Source: CAYTES01 sp964436935 (GTDB lineage Bacteria; Patescibacteriota; Gracilibacteria; UBA1369; UBA12473). From it: DNA of 41,918 nt. A program made the position numbers and the translations under genes. This document shows positions 9,501 through 18,500 of the stretch, in pieces (position 1 is the stretch's first letter; each line of letters begins with the position of its first letter). Under the pieces are notes generated by a model, which had not been told where the DNA came from, made no database searches, and saw only the letters and a program-made list of their open reading frames with translations. The DNA lies in the NCBI GenBank assembly GCA_964436935.1, contig CAYTES010000007.1, positions 1 through 41,918 on the forward strand, in the 5' to 3' direction.

Positions 9501-12500
9501 ATTCGCTCCGGAACTCACCGCATAACTGCCCAGATTATAGTTAGTGAATCCACCGCTTTCACTGCGGCCTCCACTTGACCCACCACCACCTCCGAGCGAC
9601 ATCAATTTGTCTTTGCCCTCCGCAATAAAGTCCTCCGCCTTGGATATCGCATCCTCAATGGCTCCATTGACGGCATCACACACACCAAGCAGTTCAAACA
9701 GCGGAATCGCAAAAGACCAACACTGCCCGGCCATGTACGGGCCCAAACAGACCGAGATCGTGAATCCCAGGGTTAGCGTGATTGAGACGTAAATACGCAC
9801 TCCGGTGGATCCTTGAAAAGGCAGGGGAGGCCAGATCGCCGGAATCCCGGGAACCGGAGCCCCAAAAACGGGCATATGGGCCATGTCCATGGGCAAGATG
9901 GGAATTCCCATGAGATTCACAGGGCCAGGAACCAAAAAGGCATAGTTGAGCGGCATCGCAATGCATCCGCCGGAACATAGGAATTGGGTCATGATGGTTT
10001 CCATGGCATCCGCGACCAGCCCACTCACTTCATCCAATAAGACCACACCCGCCGCGACATTCGCCATCAAATCTCCCGGGTTTTCAACCGGGCCAAAATA
10101 ATCATCCCAGAGATTGGCCTCGCCATCGCCATCGTCATCTCCAACGGTTTGTCCTTTATAAAGGTCCGTGGCCGCGGCCGGGGGCTTGTCATCGCTACCT
10201 TGAAGCGAGTCCGGTGTACCGTCCCCGTCCGTGTCGGTGTGAAGGTCAATCCCCAAGTCGGCAAACGGATCCACTGTGGGGGGTGCGGCCGGAGCCGAGG
10301 TTTGTTTGATGTAGTTGATTTTGGTCACGCCGTCTTCTTCGAACGTGCCGTTGGAATAGAACACGATCATTTGTCCGGAAGGGTTGTCTTCGGGCGTGGC
10401 TCCCAGATCCATATAGTCATCATCGACCGTGGAGGCCGCCAGATCGTCCGCGGCAAAAATCTTCACCGTGGGCGTGGACAATCCTTTCACATTTCCCGAA
10501 TAGCGCAGGACCGTTGAGGCATTGGGTTCCAGATTGAATCCTGTGACAATGAACGGACGAGTGCTTTGTCCCGAGCGGCTCAACCCGAGTGCGTCGCAAC
10601 CGGCCCCTTCACAGGCAAAGCTGTCCCAGTCCAGCTCAATCATTCCGGAGACGACATCCACCAGAGAAACCTCGCTGAGGGTGGAAGAGGAAGTATTTTT
10701 AAGCGTTAAGGTATAGGTGATGGTGTCGCCATCTTGGGCAATGCCGCCGTTCACATCACTCGCCACTTTGGTCGACGTCAGTAGGGAAGGATCGGCGTCG
10801 GCATATAGAAAGGATAATTCGGTCGTGACTTCCGGTTCATCCAACTCGTAAGTGAGAGAGCTGCCCTCTTCCGACGATTCCGTGAGAGGCAAAATCGTAT
10901 TCAGGATGAAGTTGGGATCAAAGTTTCCGGTCGCGAGAGAGGGGTCGGTTTCGGCAAAATCGTCACCCGTGCTGGCATACCCTTCGGGCGATGGAATGGC
11001 AAACGGCTTATACAGACTGTCGTCCGAAGGGGAGTCGGGGTCCTCTTCGGGCATTCCGTCATAATGGATCAGCACCTCTTCAATGAGATTGGTACCGGAA
11101 TCCACTTTCAACCCCACATTGCCGAGAGTATTTCCGGTGGTGAGAATCGTACCTTCGTTGTTGTAAAAAACGAGGATCGATCCATTGATGTCCGACACCA
11201 CCAAGTCCGGATAATCATCTTGATTCAAATCTTCAAGTAAAATTTCTTTGATCACATCGCCGTCCACTTCCAGTTCCAAATTGTTTCGTTCAAATTTTCC
11301 TCCTTCGTTGTGATACAGATAAATACAGATTTCGCCCACGATGCACGCCTCCGCAGTGGCCACCACCAAGTCGGTTTGTCCGTCGTCATCCACGTCGCCT
11401 TCGGCCATGTCCACAATCCCGTTCGTGAGATTGAGGATTTCGCCTTTGCTTTGCAATCGAGGATAGGCCTCATTATTCTCAATCAATTCCACTTCACCAT
11501 TTTCGCGGGCCACAAAAAGATCCATGCGGTCGTCGTCGTTGTAGTCGATGGGAAGAATGTCTTGGACGGTTTCATTCCCGGAGATGAGCAGGCGACCAAT
11601 GCCCGAGGTGAAGCCGGTTGAAGAGACGGTTTGGGGATTGTAGTCCGTGAGGCGGATGGTGGGGTCGCCGAGCACCACACCGATGTCCGNNNNNNNNNNC
11701 CATTGCAGAGCTTCTCCGACGGTGGCTCCATCGGAGAGCGCGAGCATGAATTTATTGTCGCCATCAAATCCAATTCCTTCGGTGATTTCAGCGGATTCAA
11801 GAGAAGTTTTCCCCAGCCCCGGTTTTTGACGGGAGGGGAGTGATTCGGTTTTGTCCACCACAAAGGTCCCGGTGGGATTAGTGCTTGAGTTACCGGAGTA
11901 AGCGGTTTCGGTGCCGTACGTTTCCGATTGAATACCGAGGGTGTACACGCCCGGGGTCAAGATACTCCAGTCTTTCCATTCAAAATGATCGTCCAAAGTT
12001 GTGACATTTTCCGCAAAGCTTTGCTTCCATAAGACATGAGTGATCATGGTGTCGCCAAACAATACATCAAAGGCAAACGAAGCATAATCTTCATTCACCT
12101 TCAGCGTATAATCCGCGTCAAAAATTTGGATCTGCCCATTGGGTTGAAATCGTACCACCTCGTTCCCATTTTCGAGCAGACTCATGTTGCCTTCAAAAGC
12201 ACTCAGGGTGGTACGGTTATTTTCCGTGGCGGGTTGAAAATAAATACCCTCATTGTCCACGGCACTCAAATCGTCATCAAAATTCAGGAGATAAAAATCG
12301 GAATTTTCCAACACGATTGTGCCTTCCAAAATCGTTTGATGCGTGAGCACATCTTTCATGAAAAACCGTGTGGGCAAGCTCTCGCTGTTCGCGGGAACAA
12401 GGGACAGTTCAATGGCATTGGCATCTAGCACGCCGAGTTTCCCATTGGAGTCGACCGAACCCAATCTTAGGTGAGGGGCGGGATCGCTGAGCAAACTCAC

Positions 12501-15500
12501 CGAGGCTTCGGTGGTGCCGCTGAAGGTGAACCATCCGCCCCAGTAATTTTCTTTTGTGACTTCGCCGAACGGTGCGCCGAGGAGCGAAGCAAACAATACT
12601 TTGGGGGCCACCGCTTGCAGCTCGGCCCCCTGCATTTCCATCACGGTATTGATGGAAAGCGTGCCGGAAATCAATCCTTCGGAAGTCGCGACGAGATCGA
12701 TGGGGCCGGTTAGATTTTGTGCTTCAATAGTGAACACCCCCATGCCTTGCGACAACACCACCTCGGAGGTTTGAACCGCTCCGAATTCCGAACTCATTTC
12801 CGTGACGCGAAGAGAAACCGGGGTGGAAGAGTCGGTGGTGACAAAATTGCCGTTGCCGTCGAGCGCCTTCACAAGGATTTCGAGTGTGTCGCCGGTGTTC
12901 ACTTCGTCCGAATTGGAGGAGAGCTCGAGTCGGTAAGAGGCGTCCGGAAGTAGGGTAAGGGGCAGCGTGGCCGGTTTGAAGCCGGGCATTGTGGCACTGA
13001 CATAACCGGTGCCGGCCACCGTCGAGGTTTTAAAGGTGATTTCTGCGGTTCCATTTTCCATATGCACCACCGGTTCATTTTCAAGTGAGCCATAGAGCGG
13101 ATCCACCACGCCAAAGGTAACATCCCCATTGAGGCCGGAGAGTGGTTCATTGGAGTTATTGAGCACTGCCCATGCGGTGAGTGTGGTGGTATTCACTCCA
13201 TTGGCCGTGAGTTGATCGTTTGCGGTTTGGAGTTGGAGTGTGATGTTGTCATACACATTCAACGTAATGCTTCCTTGAATGCCATTCCACTCCGCGGTGA
13301 TCGTCACCGGCCCTTCTTGGTCTCCGGACTTTACATCAAACCCGATGATTCCCTCATACACCGTGAGCTGGGTTCCTTCGGTTTGTGGATCTTCGTCGCG
13401 GGTGGGGTCAATCACCCCTGGGCTGTCCACGTTGATTGTCACGGGATACGGTTCCTGATTGGCCACATTGCCATGCACATCGTAGAGCGCGAGTTGGACG
13501 GCGGTTTGATTCAATCCGCCGGATTTCAAAAAGGGAGAATCACTGGTCATGGTGATGGAATTCGGATCCCCGGGATACACATTTAAGGTTGTGTTGATGA
13601 CCGGCAGTGCATTGGTCAGCAGTTGCGCCGTGACATCAAAATAACCGGCTGTGGTCGAGGCCAGCAACTCCGTTTCGGCAACCCCTTGCTGCACCTTCAC
13701 TTGAGTATGTAAAATTTCGGCGTAAGGATGGGCGGGGTCTACGGCAATGAACTCCACGACACTCTCATTATCGTCTTTCATGGGCTCACCCTTTTCATCG
13801 AGAATTTCGGCTTTCAAATAAATGCGCGAGCTTCCATCCGCCGGAAGATCTTTGGTGAAAAGACGTGTTTCAAACAGTACGTCTTCCGACAGACTTTGGG
13901 TTTGATACGCGGAGTCTCGGGACAGATGCAGCCCTTCGACATGGCCTCCGGACTCATAAGTGTCGTTGGCATTGACGGCATCATCGGACACATCCAACGG
14001 ATCGCTTCCTTGAAGTGCTTCTTCCAAGTCATTCACTCCACCTCCATCACTGTCGTCCTCAAAGGGATCGGTTCCAAGAGTGCTTTCTTCCGCATCGCTG
14101 AGCCCATCCTCATCCGAGTCGGTTTGGGCATCGGAAGGCCCGGTTCCGTTTTTGTCATCCGTGGGCTCATCGGGTGAAGGCTCGGTTGTGGGGGTTGGAG
14201 GGTTGGAGTGCTGCGTGGTTGCGTCGCTCGAATCATCGGAAGGATCATTCACCGCATTTTGATTGTTTATGATTTCATCCAAATCATTCATCCCGCCACC
14301 ATCGGTATCGGGGGACGAAGGAGAGGTTCCAAAATTGTACAACTCGCTGTTATCGGGCAATCCATCGCCATCTTCATCTTGAGTGCGACAATCGCTGACG
14401 TCCAATAGGTTATCAACCATCATGGTAAATTCTCCGCGGGAAATCGGAGCCTCCAGCCAGGATTGAATCTCTCCTCCTTGAGACAGTTCTCCCTCAATCC
14501 AGGAAGTGAATTGTGAGGTGGAATAAGTGTCCAGTTCCGTGAAACGTCCTTCGGGATACAAGTGTTTGCCTTGCGCCGAAATGACGTAATTCGTGTACCA
14601 TGGAAGCTGCGCATAAGCCGTTTCATTCACCGCGACTTCTGCGGTTTCAAGCAGCACTTTAGTCGCTTCCGCTCGACTCATGGAATTTTTAGGAAGGTAG
14701 TAGCCTTCATTCGCCCCACTTTGATAGCCGGAAATTAGCTCCGCGTTGCGGCTGTAGGCCACACAATAAAAAAGATCGGGATTGATGTCGGTGTCGGGAA
14801 AAACATGTGAGGCGTAGGCGGCTTCAATATCGTTTTTGGCCACGTCGGAAAAGGAAGTGCAGTCGATACAGATCGCCCCCAAGTTGAGTTTGGTGAACTC
14901 TTCCCGTGTGATGGACTGTTCCGGGCGGAAGGAGCCGTCGGAATAGCCGTTCACCACCCCTCGGGTATAAAGCTCCAGAACTCCGGAGTAGGCTTCGTGA
15001 TCGGTAAAAAGATCGGTGAATAAATGTTGTCCTTTAAAGAAAGGGGAGTACCCGTTCGTGAGCTCTTCGCCGTCTTCAAATGAGTCTCCATCCGTATCTC
15101 GATGTTCAAGTTGGGTTCCGATGGTCCATTCCTTCAAGTCATCCAAAACATCCCCATCGGTATCCGGCAGTTCACTCACACTTGCGGCTTCGACGGATGC
15201 GGATTCAAAACCTAAAAATAGTTTAAGCCCCTCAAACCAGGACATGGAACCTCCCTCGCGTGAATCGGGTGCCATAGAAATCTGCTCCGTTTCAATGGTG
15301 TCCAGCGTTGTTGTGCTGCTTCCAATGATCACTTCAAACAAACGCGTTTGTCCCAATCCCACGCCAAAGTGAATATGCGGATTGGAGATTTCGGCATAGG
15401 GTGAACCTTGGTCCAGCGTGAGCGAACTCTCGTCTTTGAGGTAAATATTGCCTTGGGCATTCACTACTCCCAACGTGAGACTTCCATTGGAAAATTCAAC

Positions 15501-18500
15501 GTTTGTTCCATCGGCGCTTGCTTTCAAATTCCATTCATCCGAAGGGTTGGCATCCACAGCGCGCACATCATTCACTTCGCCCGAAAGTGTCTCGCTCGAA
15601 TTCCAAATGGTCACCCGTTCCACGTCCGGCATTAAAAAGTACGACGCCAGGGCATTCTGGGAACTTTGGCTCAAGATCACCAGTCGAGTGGGGTCGGTGG
15701 TGGTGGCTTCTCGCGCTTCAATCGTATAGTCCGCGGCATTCAAAAGTTCCATGGCGCCGTTTGAGGCCCGAACCACGGCCACCGCTTTTTCTTGCTCATT
15801 CAAGATTAAGACATCTTCCAAGGTTTCGGTGGTGTAGACCTCGTTCTCCGTGACCGTTTGTTTTTCATAGGTCGAAAGTTTGAGCGATTCTTTTTTACTG
15901 GTGAAGCTCATGACATTGGAGGTCACGCCAGTAATATTCTCACCGGTTCCCAGAGCCTGAAGAGAAAAGGTTCCGGCATCGGGGGGCGTGGAAAGATTGA
16001 ACGTGGCCTGACCCTTCACGATTTGAATGGGTTCCGCAGTGAGCAGAGTCACAAATTCCGTGCCACTCACCACTTGGAGTTGAATCTGACTGAAGCTGTC
16101 TTGAAGATTGGGTTCTCCTGCCGCATCCAACGCGGTAACGGTTACCGAAGTTTGATCCGAGCCGTTGGCATACAAAACACCAGATTCATCCCATTCCAGC
16201 GAGAGGTAGGTGGTGCCATCACTGCCGTCAGGGGTTCCATCGCCGTTGCTGTCCATTGTATACGGGGCGGTGTCAATCGAATCCGCAACCCCGTCATTGT
16301 CCGTGTCCTTGGCAACTCCCAAAGACTCCTCGCTTCCACACGTCAATGAAAATCCAAACGAATCCAGTTCATCAATCGCGCCTTCGATCGGCTCCTCAAT
16401 CACGCTTGCGGCCTTATACGCCACCGTGGTCGCCAAGTCTTTGGCCCAGTCGACAATATCCGCAATCCACACAAACGGAAACCACGAAATATGAGTACTG
16501 GTGGGGTCATTCACATCGTACGGTTCTTCCTCCGGCAATTGGGCCTCGGCACTTTCCGACTCGGTTTGGTTTGGATTGAATTCCAAATCGGGGTCGTCTT
16601 CCCAGCTCACAATATTGGAATAAAAACTCATGTTCATGGACTCCGGCATGCCCTCGGAAACCAAATAAAGCGACTCATACCCGTTTTTCGGTTTGGCCAC
16701 AAACGTGGGCGTTTCCGCATCGAGATAAGAGGTGAGCAGCCATTCGTGTTTTTCATCGAGATTCATTTCCCGCCAGCGCATGGCATCCTCAAACTGTTCT
16801 TTAAAAATCACATTATTCGGCAGACTGGTGAGAAATCCTTCATATTCCGATGCGCCGGGAACCGCCTCAATAATTCGTTGCTGCGAGACGGAAAGCAGTT
16901 GCTCTAATTCCTCCCAGCTGGATACCGTGTACAAATCGGGGTAGTCGATCCTTTGGTAGTTGTATTCTCGATCTTGAAAGGTCACATGCCGCGGACGATC
17001 GATGGGCAGCGTTTCGCTGAATCCGGCTTCCAGTTGTTTATTGATCGTGGAATTGATGGGTTCGACGTGTTTGAGAATGCTCGAAATTGTCTTAGCCTCC
17101 GCCTCTTCGTCCGTCCAGGAACCCTGATCTTCCTCAAGGTATTCTTTTTCGATGGCCATGGTCACCGAAAGATCGGGATTGAATGAAAATCCTGAGACTT
17201 GATAGAATGGTTTTTGGCCGGAAAAAAAGCCGCCGATTTCTTGTTGGCTGTCTTTGTTGATGCTCAGTTGTTCAAAGAACGCGCCCAGCGTGAGAGTCGT
17301 GGAATCACCGGCTTTGCCCATCAAATAAATGTTGTCGACATCTCGTACGGCAATGGCATAGGCTCCATCCTCATGCAGGTCGTCGATGATGGCTTGCACT
17401 TCCATGTCGTAGTCGTCTTCGTCGTAATCACCGTCTCCATCCTTATCATCTCCTTCATCTTTGTCACCTTCCTCCAAATCTTCGGCCAGATCGGCATACT
17501 CATTGATGAACTCATCCGCGTAAGTCCAGTACCCGCTTTCATTGGGTGTGCCGTCGTCGCCTCCCCCGACCAGACCGGTTTCTTCTTTGAAATCATAGCA
17601 GGAACGGTAGTCCACCGTGAGATCCGGATTTTCCACCTCGCGTGTCCCGGCTTGATCGCGCACGGGCTGTTGGGCCACAACCGGAAAACAGTATTCCGGA
17701 GTTTCATAAAAGCCGCCGTAGCATCCGCCGTAGTCTTGTCCTTGCTCCTCAAACTGTCCCGAGGTGTTGTAGTTGTATAAACGGTTGGCCTCCACCATTT
17801 GATTTTTTCCGCCTTCGTCATAGGAGCCGCGGTACATGGAACATTGCGCCACACTTGTGACTTCTTCGGCGGGAAGTCCATTAATGAACACCTCATCCGA
17901 ACCAAATCCCAAGTTGCGAACCGAATGATTCCAAAAGGTATATTCATAGTCCGCCTCTTTTTCTTTTCCCTCTTTGTCTTTGTATTTCACGGTGCCGGAG
18001 ACGGTCACTCGGCCGATCATCGGCAGGTCGTTGGCCACTTCGGTCACGACATCATTCACCGCGTTTTCCACAATCGTATTGGCGGATTTTAAAAAGAGTT
18101 GAACATATGCGTCTCGCTGGCCCATAAGCCCCACCAACGTTTCTCGGTCACTCTGTTTATGTCCTTCGGGATCGGTTCGTTCGGTTTCATAACGCCCCGT
18201 GAAGTCCGTCCAGGTATTGATGTTGCCAATGTATTTTTTAAACAACTCCGGATATTTTTTAAAAAAACTTTCCACGACTTTTTTGGACTGAATGTCCGGC
18301 AGTTCGCTGAAAAGATCACCACCATCCTCTTTGTCTCCGGCTCGATCTTCATCTGCCACTCCATCCCCATCCGCATCATTGTCATCATCGCGATCTTCAT
18401 CACACAACCCGTCTTCATCGTCGTCATTGTGAATGTCTCCGTTGCACCGGGTGTCCAAGCATGAGTTTCCTTCGCGGTCGCGATTGTCGGGTTTGAAAAT

